Source: Ceratorhiza oryzae-sativae
Taxonomy: Eukaryota > Basidiomycota > Agaricomycetes > Cantharellales > Ceratobasidiaceae
Reading direction: 5' to 3'
Length of the DNA stretch: 64,000 nt
Assembly (NCBI GenBank): GCA_030998015.1
Contig: JARWMV010000233.1
Location: 496,001 to 560,000 of the forward strand
The position numbers and the translations under genes are program-made. Each line of letters begins with the position of its first letter. Position 1 is the first letter of the stretch. The notes under the pieces are model-generated. The model had not been told where the DNA came from. It did no database searches and saw nothing but the letters and a program-made list of their open reading frames with translations. Below are positions 24,784 through 36,546 of the stretch, one piece after another.

Positions 24784-27545
24784 ATGGCCCTCTCGCTCCC
24801 CTCGTCGGGCACGCTCCGCATCTCCCAGATCCTGCCCACCATCAAGTGCAGCAGGTGCGGCGAGGAGACAGACATCAACTGTACGTGCCCCCCCGCGTGT
24901 CCCGGCCCGCGCTCACCCCCGCTCCGTTTTCCAGTTGCCGACCAGCATGTGTGCAAGCCGACACCCGCAGCTGCGACCCCCGCCCCGCCAGCCAAGGCCC
25001 CAGAGACCACCCGGCCGCTCTCGCGCAGCACCGACCGCGCGTCGACGGCGTCTGGCATCTCGGTGCCCTCGGTTTCGTCCTACAGCTCCCATTCGCGCAG
25101 CAGCACCTCGACCAAACGCGCCCCGTCTGTCCGCTCAACACACACGATCCAACAGTCGCCTACGAACGAGTTGCCCGACCGGCCGCTGTACAAATCGACG
25201 GCTTCTTTCCAGAGCTTCCAGTCACGGAGCAACAGCGTAGACGATGCCGCTGGACGTGGGTCTCCTCCCCCACGCTCAGGCCCTTCACCAGCTCCCACCG
25301 TGCGCTCCTCAACCCAGCCCACTTCGCCCATTCTTCGCTCTGGACCCTCTCCGGTACCGCGCTCCGGCCCGTCGCCCTCGCCTACGGCGCGTTCCGGCCC
25401 CTCCCCGGTCCCAGGTGCGCGGTCCAGCCCGTCACCAACACCCAGTGCCGTTCCAAGCAGGGCTACCCCTTCTCCGGCCCCTAGTATCCCACCGTCACGC
25501 ACACCAGAACCCGCCGCCCCGTCTGCCCCCCTGCCAGCTATAGCGCCTCTGGTTCCTCGCAAACTCTCCCGATCTGGCAGCGGTCCACTTCCTCCACAGC
25601 CACCTCCGCCCACCCATGCTCCCCCACCCCCCGATACACAGATTGGAGGAGAGGCAGGAATGGCCGGCGTTGGCCGACGCGGATTTGCTGCAGCTGCGCA
25701 GGCAGCCTTGTTCATGTCTGGCCCACACAAGTATGGCATTCCCCATGGTGCTTTGAGCCCAACATCCATTTACGGCTATCCCGGAGGGATGTTTGCTGAA
25801 CCTGGTCAAGTGTTGTCCAGCAGCCCGACCAGCCCGTCGAGTGGCAATTATCTCAATATTCGGACTGACGTGGGTAGTGGTACGTTCGGCTATCTTTCCC
25901 ATCTTTCATCGTGTCTGAAATCCGAGCTTTTCAGGCACCCCTCCTCTATCCCACTCGCCAGTGTCTCCTTCACCCATGTCGAGACCCCACTCACCAGCAG
26001 ATAACGCGCGAAGCCCTGGTGCAGAGATCGCCCGTGCGAATTCACGCTCCCCTTCCCCCGTTGACGTGATTGACGGCTCAGGAGTGCGCTCCACCACAAA
26101 AGGGAAAGGTGTCGTTGGGGGTCTTGCCTCGTTGTCCAATCTCGCCAACAGGATCCGGCAAAGCTCAGGTGATTCAGTCTCGTTGCCAAGTGCGATCGCG
26201 GCAGGCAAGCAGCCCATGCGCACGGCGTCGCCAGAGCCCATGCAGGCCGAGGTCGTCGAGCGGGGTCGGTCACGTGCTCCATCAAACGCGAAATCGCGTG
26301 CCGGATCGAGCGACGCTGGGTCTGAAACTGAGCTCGCATATGGCAGCTGGCGTAGCCCCTCGCCACCCGCTGATCGACGCCAGGCCTCGCTTGGCACTCC
26401 CGAGGATGACAAGAATGAAGAAAACACGATCGCGTTTCCTCGGCGGGGTTCAAATGCCTCTGATCATCTCCCCAAACGCACAGGTTCGCAGTCGTCGGGT
26501 TATTCTTCGTCGTCTTCCGGCTCCCAAAGCATTCGACGCGTCAAACAGTCTGCTGGTGCTCAAACGCTTAGCGCTCTTCGTGAAGAAGACGAAGACGACG
26601 CGCGATCAGCGTATACAACTCCGAGCTCCGCCGAAGTCGATGGCGGGTTTCAGGTCACGCCAGTCCAACTACGGTTGAGGAGCCCAAGATCGTTGGCGTC
26701 ACCGCCAGCGCTCTCAGCGCACTCGACTCGGACATGGACAGGTTAGTGGTCGACACTGATCGGCTGAATTTGCCAACTCGCTCCAAAACGAGCGTGAGCG
26801 TCAGCTCGGGTTCTAGCTCTGCCACCCGGAGGAGACGTGTTCGCACGTGTGCCAAGTGCCAGAAGCGAATCGACGACGGCCGATGGATCAAGGTCGACGA
26901 CGGAAACACCGTGTTATGTGAAAATGACTGGAAAATGTTGTACTTGCCCAAAGTGAGTTTGGTTGTGGCAACGATTTATCAACGTGAAACTGATGGTTTG
27001 CCAGTGTCGCCAATGTAACCTGGCTATTGAAACTCAGGCGATCTACGCGTCTGATGGACAGCTCAAAGGAAAGTACCACAAAGAGTGCTTCAACTGCTAT
27101 TCGTGTCATGTGAGTAGGTCTTGCCTCGGTCTTGTGAATGACACTCATACATGGGGCTTTTTAGCAACCGTTCCCCGACGGCTCGTTCTATGTTCACCAG
27201 GAACGGCCATACTGCAAGTACCATTACCACGAAGCGAACAACTCGCTTTGTGCGTCTCCCGCTTGTCGCGAGCCTATCGAGGGTCCTTGTGCTATTTCTC
27301 ACACTGGGGCGCGCTATCACCCGGAGCACTTTTCGTGCGAGTATGAAGACATGGACGGCAAATGTGACGCTCTCCTGACCGAATACTGGGAGGTCAAGGG
27401 GGAACGCATGTGCGAACTCCATGCTCGCAACGCAGAGATGAGGTCCCCTAGCCGTGCTGCTGGTGCAAGTAGCCAGTTAAGAGCCAAGAAGCGACAAACA
27501 GTCTTCATGGACCTCGCTGCGGGGAATGGAGTTGGAATTTGCTAA
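24784..27545 (+). CDS. LIM-domain protein with long Ser/Pro-rich region (paxillin/Pxl1-like)
   Basis: The N-terminus M-A-L-S-L-P-S-S-G-T-L-R-I-S-Q-I-L-P is followed by a small C-x2-C motif; an intron near 24883-24934 leads to a C-K-P block. A disordered region of more than 500 residues follows, with repeated R-S-G-P-S-P units at about 25270-25460. The C-terminal third carries zinc-binding LIM motifs: C-A-K-C-Q-K-R-I (about 26855), C-R-Q-C-N-L-A-I with H-K-E-C-F-N-C-Y-S-C-H (27005-27110), then C-A-S-P-A-C ... H-P-E-H-F-S-C. LIM proteins of this layout act as scaffolds at the actin cytoskeleton, cell tips or septa; the exact paralogue (Pxl1 or a Rho-GAP-less relative) is not settled. The exon junction at about 26570-26690 is uncertain because the open frame changes there. 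Confidence 0.85.
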
Positions 27546-30500
27546 ACCTGGTTCTCTGCTTCGCGCTCTCGTTTTTGTCTTTCGGGTTTGTTACTGGGAC
27601 AATTCGCAGCTCTTGGTCGTGGACGCATTTGTTTCTGCTTCGCATTTGCAAAGGGACGGTCTCTTCCTTGTTCCTCCAACTTCGTTTCTTGTACGCATTT
27701 GTATTCCTCCCATCTATTCCCGGTCCGCCTTTTTTTTTCTCCTTTTTGCACACTCGTAATTATTCCTTGGTCACACACAATCTGCTTTGCGTCTATTGCC
27801 ACTTTTCAGTACATAGCTAGTTGAAACGCGTGTGCACTGTTGTCGTTGTTCGCTTGGAGTTTTCCCTCTTCACTTGATTCGGACCTTTCTCCACCTCTTT
27901 TTTTTCATTCACCCCCCGATCGTAATACCTCCCACTCGCTCGCTCATTCCCACTCCTTATGGCCATGGATTGATTCACGGTTTCCCATGGTCTCCTACGT
28001 CCCCGCTCTTCTCTAAATCCGCAACGCATGGTCCATCTCATCCCTCTCCATCCCGCATCTTTACTTGATGTACAACAACTTTGGTAGCACGTAATATCTA
28101 GTCTGTTCCTGATCATATGGTACGGAAAAAAAAATTCAGCATATGAAGTATTGTTGGGAGGATTTCACGTATACTCGTCGCTCAGTCGTGAGGTTCGCGC
28201 GCGTCGTTAGGTGTGCGTGTGTGTGGCATGTGGGACGGTGGCGGTCCAGCTGGACGTTCCAGTAGAGCGGGTGGAGCAAGTGGTGGGATCAGATGGAGGA
28301 GGTGGGAGGCGGAATGTCGTTAATTACGCAGAGGTCCGGTGGGATATTCCAGGTTGCCGGGTGGCGCGCATATAGGAGGTAAGTGCCAGATCAAAGTCCA
28401 TTTGCTTAAATCAACTGCTGGACCATCGATGGCAAGCAAAGCACCCAAATGTAGCCCTATAAGAATACATGTGATGGTCTAACAAAGGCCTTCGATCCAT
28501 GCTAGAGTCGCATGCGCCTTTTTTTTTATATTCAAACTTCGGAGAAACATGTGAGTCTTGATTGGCTTTTCCGTTCGTTCATGATTAGGGATTCTATGCA
28601 GACGAATGTACAAGGACTATGTTTTCATATCAAACCGAGTTATGCAAAGACCGTCGGTCGGGTCTTGGCTCTAGCTCTAGCGTACAACGAGAACAAAACA
28701 CGAGGACAGCAAGCGAGTTGGAGTATTCAGAAATAGATCAGAAGTCCAGACAGGGTCGATTGCCAAGGTCAGCAACTCTTATCAAAAGCGAGCTGCGGTC
28801 AACTCGCATCGTGACGGTAGCAACATAGGCCAGCGATCTTCATAATCCGAGTTTGGTCTGTGAGCGACTGAGCCCGAGACTGTCCGATCTGACCCTATGC
28901 TCGAGCTCTCCCACAAAGGTGTGCTCAGCACCCCCCCCCCCTGGGGGTCTAGAACTTGACACAATCCGAGTTGTCGAGGAGATCGCACTTGGTGGGTGCT
29001 GTGCCCCCAGGAACGTTCACCAGACTCCATGCTCGAGCCCATCTATGCTCGGCCCCCGAGGTCCCTGATTCGTCTCGAACGAGGTTGTAGAGCGAGTCGC
29101 ATTGGGCGAGTGCTGGCCCCAGGATATGCTCCCAGCCGACGTGTCGGGGTCGGCCCGAGTACCGTGCTGAGGATATTAATGTCCCAATCCAGGCGCTCGA
29201 ACACCAGCGAGCGAAACTCCAGAGGGTGGATTCAATTACAAAGGGTCGGCCTAGGTACCAGTGGTAGTCCAGGGGGTGAGTGGACCCGCAAGTGTGATAA
29301 CAGCACGGCTTCAGACTCTGTAGCCTCTCCCATAGAATGGTTATGGATGGTTGGCGCACGTCTATCACATGGGCCACTGTGGTAGGTGGGAAGAAAGATA
29401 TAGAAGGAAGATTAGTAGCACGAATGTGTGATGATGATGAATTGGAAGAGGTGAGCTACTCTAGCTCAAGTCAGGGGCGAGGGCGGCAAAGTCCAGGTAG
29501 GCATCTGAGAGAAGGTTAATATCAGGCAAATCCAAAGTGGAGATAGGGCGGCTTATCATACAATAATACCAGCCAGTTGAAGGTTAGCAGCCCCAAAATG
29601 CACTGCTGTATATATTGCCAGGCTGGCCCATGCACAGGCCGGGTTCGGTTGGGGAAACGGGGCCGTTGGTGCCCTATTTTTGACCCCCTGTGCGATGCAT
29701 TGTTATTCCGAGGGCCAAAGCATTACTGGCCTGCCGCGCTTCGGGGATCCACCTCTGGCAGTCTACACCTACTTCCACCAGTTGCAGAGGTCAGAATATT
29801 TGCCCGATTATGGGAGTGTCTTTTCTCTGAAGTGAAGTTTCGAGAAACAGCGGGACGGACGGCGCATATAGGCTACGACAGGGCTGTGTGGATCAACGAC
29901 GCCTGCAAGAGCGTGGTGTGAAAGAAGGGGTGTGCCCAAATATGGACTTGGGGACGCGAGTCTGCACCGGCGAGTAGGTTGTGCTCTGTGATAAGACGGA
30001 GTGTAAGTCCTACGAGTGACGTTTAATTTCGTGTTTATTTGACGCAGAGTTTGACCCTTGCGATAGACGAAATGGGGGCGCTGGAAGGGTATGCCAGGAA
30101 ACAATCTCAAAGGATGCTTGGGCTTGGCTTGCGAAACATCAGTGGTATCTTTACGGCTTGCAGAACCGCGCACAATGGCACGGCGTCTGGCTGATCCGGA
30201 GCGTCGACCTTGGTTTCAGCTTTGCATTCGCCGACGTATTTGGAAGCTCACGCCATCATGGGAACTGGGCTCGAAGTAGTGTGTATGCGTGCTGGCATCG
30301 CGGGATTTGGTCACTTCGGGTCGGGAAAAGTGGAGTAAGCACATATATACAGACCCTGACTTGGAATGTTGAGCGGATTCGTTGAACTCGTAGAAGAAAT
30401 ACACATGCAGCTGTTCGACAGAGGCCCGAGAAGTAATGGAGAAGCAAGTTGATACCCAGCACTCCAAAAATGGGAGCGCTCTGACCAACAGGGGCTATTG

Positions 30501-32863
30501 GCGGAACCAAGAATGACCGGCGCCACCACGAAAGTCCAGAAACTCGACCTTTTTTTCGAAATCTGCTAGGTATGGTACTAGTTGGATATAACGAAAAAAA
30601 GTGGTCTGAGCAGAGGAGGAACTTCAATCACCACCTTCCTCCTCTCTTCCTATTCACGCACTACCCACTACTCTTAGTCCACTCATGCCTCAAATATCTG
30701 ATGTGGTTTTAGTGGGAGCACAGCCGTACTGTCCCCGCGGATACTGACTTGGGCACTGCAGATGGGCTCGACGCCTCGTGACTTGCCTTGGTCTTTTGGC
30801 AAACCTAGTCATACGCCTCCCCTCGTGCATATGATTGACCTTGCTCTGTTATCGCCCTCAAGCTCCCTGATACACTGCTGCCCAGACATGTAAACTCAGT
30901 TTAACTCGGTTTAAGCCCTGCTATGCTTATTCATATCGGCCACCACCTTTTATGAGCCAATGCGAGTCCTCCGCGTATACTTTTGTCGACGCACTTGGGT
31001 GGCATTGGCTCATGCGCCGTGCCAGCACAGTACTCAATTTGACACCGGTTTCGACGCCGCCACCCCTGCCAATCCTCCACTACTATTATACAAGAATGCC
31101 TTACCCCTCGTGAGTAATTTCGTTTTGTATTGGCTATCATAATGACCAATAGGTCGCAGTCGTGCCCACCAGCCGAGCGTGAATCTCCCGCACAGATCGG
31201 ATGCTGTTGAAGGAAACCACGCCATCGATGAGCAATGCGCTTACACCTCAGTATGACCTTGATTCCGTACATAGAATACATGTCGGATGGCCACTAAAAC
31301 ACTCTTTTCAGCTCCGCTCTAGCTGGACTTGATAAATTAATCCTGGCCAACAAGAGGAAACACCATAATTGAACATGGTATCCCCTATATTCGTTCCTTT
31401 GCTTATGGCACTCTATCCATGTTCGCTGGCTTATTTCTCTCCGCCTCGCCTGTGCCTACTCTGTACTCCTTCCTGCTTGTGCCGGGGCGATTCGCTCTTA
31501 GACTAGTATGTCCAACCTCCCATTGCACCAGACACATTACCGACTCTTCACAAGCTTCAGTTGTCCATAAATTTCCACCGCTCGCCTATAACCCGCTCAC
31601 CAGCCCTGGCTCGCCCGTCCCGCGTTGTGTCCATTCGTGGGACAACTGCCTTCGCGATGGGCAGTCAGACCGACGACGCGGCTTGGACAAAACGTTGGCC
31701 ACCACTTTTCTGTCAAGGCTATACCAGACACGAGCTTGGCCGACCCTGGGAGGTCCTCTGGGCGCCCGGTAGGTGGCGCCCACTGTGCCCACCGTACGCG
31801 GTTAGGTGGTTGGTTGACGCGAGCGGAATCCCTATGGAACGGCCTGATTGACCGCTAGATCATGCGTCCATCGAAAGGCGGGCTGCACCGGAGTGATCCG
31901 CGATGGCCGGACGAGTTTATTGGGCACGTCTGTGGGCTACGGAAGCATCGTCGAGTGCCTGAATCGAGCGAGGCTGTCACGCATCTGCCTATGCAAGTAG
32001 GAGGCTGCCAAAGTGGCCCATGGCTCGAGGGTGTAGATCCTGCCATAACATTCAGCCTATCTTATATTGTTTTATTGGTTGTGTCGTACTCCATAGAATG
32101 TGAGCGAGGGAACTAATAGCTTTATCGGCGTGCTAATCGTTGAGGTGACCGGAATCCACCAGAATGGAGCTGAACCGTGACTCTATATGCATATGTATGG
32201 CCTGGTTATGTTCTCTACTTCGTTTTGTCTATTTGCTTATCCTAGTTTAACTCTGAGTAAAATAAATGCTTATCAAACCCCCTGAGTGCTACGCCTATTG
32301 GTTGAGGTGACCAAAAGCCTGCCAAGATCGCGCAAGACAAGTGTTTCATAGTATCGTATGCTTATCGCAACTGCATAACCAGCATATAGTCGATTGTCAA
32401 GAAGGTGCGCCATCAGACTTACCAGGTTGCTTACTCAATGTAGGTTGCGGACTACAAACAAGGATGCCCTGCTCTATTGAGGGCGCAGAGTATACGGTGT
32501 TATGATTGGGACTTGGATAAGAAACAGACATGGCAACCCTTCCACAGATATCATAATCTTGGTAAACTTCCTCGGATAAAGTGGAGGAGATCTGGAATGT
32601 AAGTAGATACTGAGGAAGCGTGTTCAGAAGCAACCAGGCAGCAAAAAGATAGGTGTGTTTATCGGACTTTGATCAAATGAAGAGCCATATAGACCACCAG
32701 CTGATACGAGTGCTGCCAATGTCAGGCGGTGCTTCCAGATGAGTGAAACAGGTCAACTAGGTCATGATACTCCTGCATTAGCAAGCGAGACAGGTATTTT
32801 GCAATCATATGTGAATTGGAAATTTGCAAGTACATGCACTAAGACCCGTTCATCTCGACCACC
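27546..32863. other. 5.3-kb gene-free region containing repeat copy B
   Basis: The first 500 bases are T-rich and probably hold the 3' end of the LIM transcript. The rest has many short open frames on both strands and none that I recognise or can join into a gene. It carries repeat copy B (about 28510-28926), a run of twelve C at 28930-28941, and degenerate copies of a motif around TATGCTCG between 28895 and 29125. A short repeat, GTTGAGGTGACC, occurs near 32140 and 32303. Confidence 0.55.
28510..28926 (+). repeat. Dispersed repeat copy B (partner at 9254-9670)
   Basis: Partner of copy A, in opposite orientation about 19 kb away. The first part, GTGAGTCTTGATTGG ... GATTAG (28551-28588), resembles a spliced intron and the homologous position in copy A is also GTGAG...CAG, which suggests the unit derives from an intron-containing gene. 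The end of the similarity near 28926 abuts a 12-base C run. Several frames are interrupted by stops. Confidence 0.6.
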
Positions 32864-33962
32864 ATGACTTCACATATTCCCGTTCCAGCTCCAATCAAAC
32901 ATTTATTTTCGCTATTTCCTCTGCACAGGTATCCGGCCAATCTCCCACCACCGACACCTCTGACATCTGCGCGAGGCGCGGTGCTCCTCATTGCGCCCCC
33001 ACCAAAAGCGCACTTGTCATCAGATGATCCGCAGCGCGTCCATCCCAGCGGCTCACACCTGTCGGCCGACGTGGAGTGCCTAAGATGGCAGGCTTACCTT
33101 GCTTTGCGAGGTGTCATGGGCGTACATGTTTCGTGGGCTGCTGGCGTTGAAGGAGGCGTGCCTAAACTTGTCTTGCCGCCCGGTGCCAGACGGCCACTTG
33201 GGGTTGATATGGATAGCCTAGCGGAAAGCTTGGAGGATGAGGCTGTTTCGGGAGAGAAGCTGGAAGAAAAGGTGGATGTACAAGTTTCGACGAATCGGGA
33301 GGTCCTGGATGCGGTGAGGATTCCTGGATGGGCAGATTCGGTGCAAGGGAGGACTGTAGACGTTCTTGAAGGGTTTGTGGATGAGGCGGCGAGGGACGAG
33401 AGCCGAGCTTGGACGGTGCTTGTCGAGGGCGTGATTAGGTCTGTGCTGGTGTGTTATCATCGTGCAATATCCTACATGATTTCAATAATGACATGTCGTT
33501 CGATAGTTGCTCTCAATCCCGACTCCAGCGCTCTTGACTTCGCTCCTGAAACCCCAACCCTCGACCACTTCCCTCCAGGTAACTCTCACCCCTCCGCCAG
33601 CCCCGCTAACCGGCCTCAGCACCCCCTTGCCTCTTCCCCGAACACCCGTGCGCGTAGCTTCCGCGAGTCTAAGGATCGAATTTCGAGAAGCTATGCGTGC
33701 GCTCTCAGGTCGCCTAGGCGGTGACAATTGGTTCCTTGGATCCAGGTACGTATCCGCACTATGAGGTCACAGGGATGCGTCCAATTTGATCCTCGTCTAC
33801 AGCGAGCCAACAGCATTGGACGCGCTGATATTCGCCCACCTTCACGGTTTGCTTCAAGCGAACGACGAGGTGCGAAGAGAGGTCACACAGCGCCCGAACT
33901 TGATTGCGTGGCATCGCAAAGTCAAACCACTTGTTGAGGATAGAGTGTTACCTTTAGAGTAA
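32864..33962 (+). CDS. Metaxin / SAM-complex (Sam35/Sam37-like) outer-membrane protein
   Basis: Member of the metaxin family, which with Sam50 inserts beta-barrel proteins into the mitochondrial outer membrane. Three exons: 32864-33448, 33507-33745 and 33803-33962, 327 residues. The N-terminal half has the thioredoxin-like metaxin start (F-P-L-H-R-Y-P-A-N, then D-V-E-C-L-R-W-Q-A-Y). The C-terminal half has the GST-like helix A-L-D-A-L-I-F-A-H-L-H-G-L-L-Q followed by P-N-L-I-A-W-H-R-K-V. Both halves are typical; whether it is the Sam35 or Sam37 orthologue I cannot tell. It is convergent with UBC9 (230 bases between stops). Confidence 0.82.
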
Positions 33963-34192
33963 CCATGGATAATACTTGGTCGGGATTCGAATAGCGCGAT
34001 GTAAGTGGAAGCTCAAACAGCAATCGATTATTCGCCACAGAAGCCAGAGATACAGTATCAAGACCTACCTACTCGCATCCCCAGACATAAAAGCAAGGAG
34101 AAAACAAAAGAAAAAGAGAACAAGAACGAGGCCTCTGAGCAAAGGCCTTCTTACATTGAAATCCTTTACATTGGGACACTGGGAGATGCAAG

Positions 34193-35055
34193 TTATTTAG
34201 GGACATTCTCCCTGGCCTGTTGCCTAATCCTGCGGCTGTAGTGAAACAATATCCATAAGATCTTTGAGGGACAACCGGGCAAAACTAGGAGTCTACGTAC
34301 TCATAGGCAGGACGATCGTTTCTAAGATAGATTGTTGGTCCAATGGAATAGCGGATAATGGATCACTTACTTGAACATTGTATACGCTTCGCTTTGGGCG
34401 GGGTCGGATATGTTTGGGTCATTGAGGAGGTCTTGAATACCCAACAATATCTAATGTGCAATGCTGGCATCAGACTGCTATTCTGTGCCGCTAAGCCCTT
34501 GTTTACAAACCTGCTTTATCGTAATCGCAGGCTTCCAGCCCTTCTCTTCGTCCAAGATAGAAAGACAAACCGTCCCGGATGGGTAGACGTTAGGATGGAA
34601 AAGTGGTGGCGTAAATTTACCTGAAGAAAAGTGCTTAGTCTTGCCATATGGCGCTACAAAACAAATCTACTCGCATTTGGGTGGCTTTGCCGGGTAATCT
34701 ATGTTGAGGAAACGCTGAGTATTTTTCCTAGTGAGGTAGAGAAACAACAACCTTCGGGGAATAGCATTGTAAGCTTGAACAAACCACCCTCCCAGTTGGT
34801 CTGAGCATGAGAATAAGTAGTCCACATCGAATAGAACGTTGCTATGTCAAACTTACGCTAGGCTTCCCAGGAATACCGACCTCCCACTCCAAGAGGTTTA
34901 ACGAGCCATCGGGCGCTTTTACGGGCTTCGCGTAAAAGCCCTAAACAAAACGAATTAATATTTGTTCAAGGCTCAAATATAGAACCCACATAAGGGTGGT
35001 CCTTTCGCCACTGCTTACGCTCCTCAGCCAACCGGGTTCTGCAAATGCCGGCCAT
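34193..35055 (-). CDS. UBC9: SUMO-conjugating enzyme Ubc9 (E2)
   Basis: E2 enzyme that transfers SUMO to target lysines. Eight exons join exactly to 158 residues, the normal length: 35055-34990, 34940-34857, 34800-34752, 34698-34675, 34620-34511, 34450-34371, 34321-34301 and 34235-34193. The start is [14 protein letters not shown]. The active-site cysteine lies in [15 protein letters not shown] comes just before it. The C-terminus ends [10 protein letters not shown]. Intron 4 (34674-34621) has a GC donor (GCGAGT); only that choice restores P-P-K-C-K-F-T. The 24-base exon 4 and 21-base exon 7 are easy to miss in automatic annotation. It is divergent from PRE2, with starts 122 bases apart. Confidence 0.96.
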
Positions 35056-35112
35056 TGTCGTTGTCGTAGTTGTTGTTGCACGCTCGAGGGCGGTGTTTGC
35101 GCGTATTTACAC

Positions 35113-35125
35113 CCAATCATGTGAC
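35113..35125. promoter_or_regulatory. CCAAT box and CATGTGAC motif between UBC9 and PRE2
   Basis: CCAAT at 35113-35117 is directly followed by CATGTGAC (35118-35125) in the middle of the 122-base divergent promoter. CCAAT is the core bound by HAP/NF-Y complexes; the second motif differs from the CACGTGAC of other promoters here by one base. Function is inferred. Confidence 0.35.
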
Positions 35126-35177
35126 TTGTGGGGAATGGCGAGGGAGACGCGCGTTCGCTCCTCTCTGACTCTGCAGC

Positions 35178-36419
35178 ATGAATTCGATTGCCTCACAGTT
35201 CGCGAGCTCGAGTGCAATCACACGCAAAGACGTGCGGGATGAGGAAATTGAGGATGTGGGCGAGTCATGTGGGGGTCGGCTGCTGGCTTTGCCGTCGGTC
35301 CCACAGGAGTGCCGTCGTTTGCGGTGCCTCGTGTACCAGACGTGAGTATTTCAGCTCAATTTCGAACGATTCATATATTAAAGAAACGATTAAATAGCCC
35401 GCTGCATTCCTGAGGCTACACACCGATGATCATGCGGATCCCAACTGCCGTATCAAGATTCAGCATGGAACAACCACTCTTGCTTTCCGGTTCCAGGGCG
35501 GTATTATTGTCAGTGTAGACTCTCGTGCCACTGCCGGATCTTATATTGGTGTGCTGCCTTGCTTTGACATGAAATGTATGTGCCCACTTACGCGTATGAC
35601 ACAGCCTCTGGGACCGTGAAGAAAGTGATTGAGATTAACAAGTTCTTACTTGGCACTATGGCTGGCGGAGCCGGTAAGTGCTCCGCTTGATCTCTCTTTA
35701 TCGTAACCTCACGCGTGTATCGCGTATGTCAGCCGATTGCCAGTACTGGGAGACGTATCTAGGCATCCAATGTCGATTGCATGAGCTCCGAAACAGGGAA
35801 CGTATATCCGTTGCAGCGGCGAGCAAGTACCTCAGCAATCTCGTTTACAACTATAAAGGCATGGGGTTGAGCATGGTTTGTTCTTCTTGCCACTCTGGCT
35901 CCGCACGGAAATATACTCAATTATTTCACAGGGTACAATGATTTGTGGTTGGGATAAAACTGTATGTCAAAGAACTTGTTCTTGTATACTAGCACTCATA
36001 TTGGCACCATAGGGTCCTACAATCTACTACGTAGACTCGGATGGCTCACGCGTCAAAGGGGACCTGTTTTCCGTTGGGTCCGGTAGCACATTCGCATACG
36101 GAGTCCTCGACCAGGGTTACCGTTGGGACCTCACCGACGAGGAAGCGCAAGAACTCGGCCGCCGTAGCATCTATGCCGCTGGACACCGTGACGCGTTCTC
36201 AGGCAACACTTGCAACTTGTACCACATAAAAGAGGACGGGTGGACCTTCATCGGTAAGGCGTGTATATGCATTTGGGCTCGTTATCGAGGCTGACCCGCG
36301 TAACCTTAGGAAACTACGATATTACCAAGTTACATTACGATGGACCTGGCGACGTGCCAGGGGCAACCGGAGGTGGATACGGATATGATACTCGGATTAG
36401 CGCTGCGGCTGCGGCATGA
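35178..36419 (+). CDS. PRE2: 20S proteasome subunit beta5 (chymotrypsin-like)
   Basis: Catalytic beta5 subunit of the 20S core. The mature N-terminal threonine follows H-G in H-G-T-T-T-L-A-F (about 35461). Further blocks are [43 protein letters not shown] and Y-Y-V-D-S-D-G, ending in an Ala run at 36419. The propeptide is odd: from ATG 35178 the frame reads M-N-S-I-A-S-Q-F ... D-V-G-E-S-C-G-G, but the frame that splices into exon 2 (F-A-V-P-R-V-P-D then [11 protein letters not shown]) is shifted at a run of five G (35271-35275). One extra G would restore a single propeptide of about 78 residues. Alternatives are a start at ATG 35267 or a donor at GTGTAC. Confidence 0.93.
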
Positions 36420-36546
36420 AATTCATAGAAATGTATTACTTCTGAGAAAACATATTCAATTTTGCATTCCGTCCGCTCGTAGCGTCCGATCTGACCGATC
36501 CGCGCTATCATTGCCTCATAGATCACCAACGATTCCATAAAGCGAT

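Noticed and set aside
24558..25484. 308-codon open frame on the plus strand
   Set aside because: It overlaps the start and disordered region of the LIM gene in another frame and has no recognisable content; GC-rich, Pro-coding DNA keeps alternative frames open.
25080..25769. 229-codon Gly-rich frame on the minus strand
   Set aside because: Antisense mirror of the Ser/Pro-rich LIM coding region; composition follows from the opposite strand.
31419..31858. Overlapping plus and minus frames of 68-117 codons
   Set aside because: No family resemblance and no way to extend them through plausible introns.
33507..33764. Possible intron at about 33577-33619 in the metaxin gene
   Set aside because: GT-AG borders exist, but the frame is open through it and the longer exon joins correctly to both neighbours.
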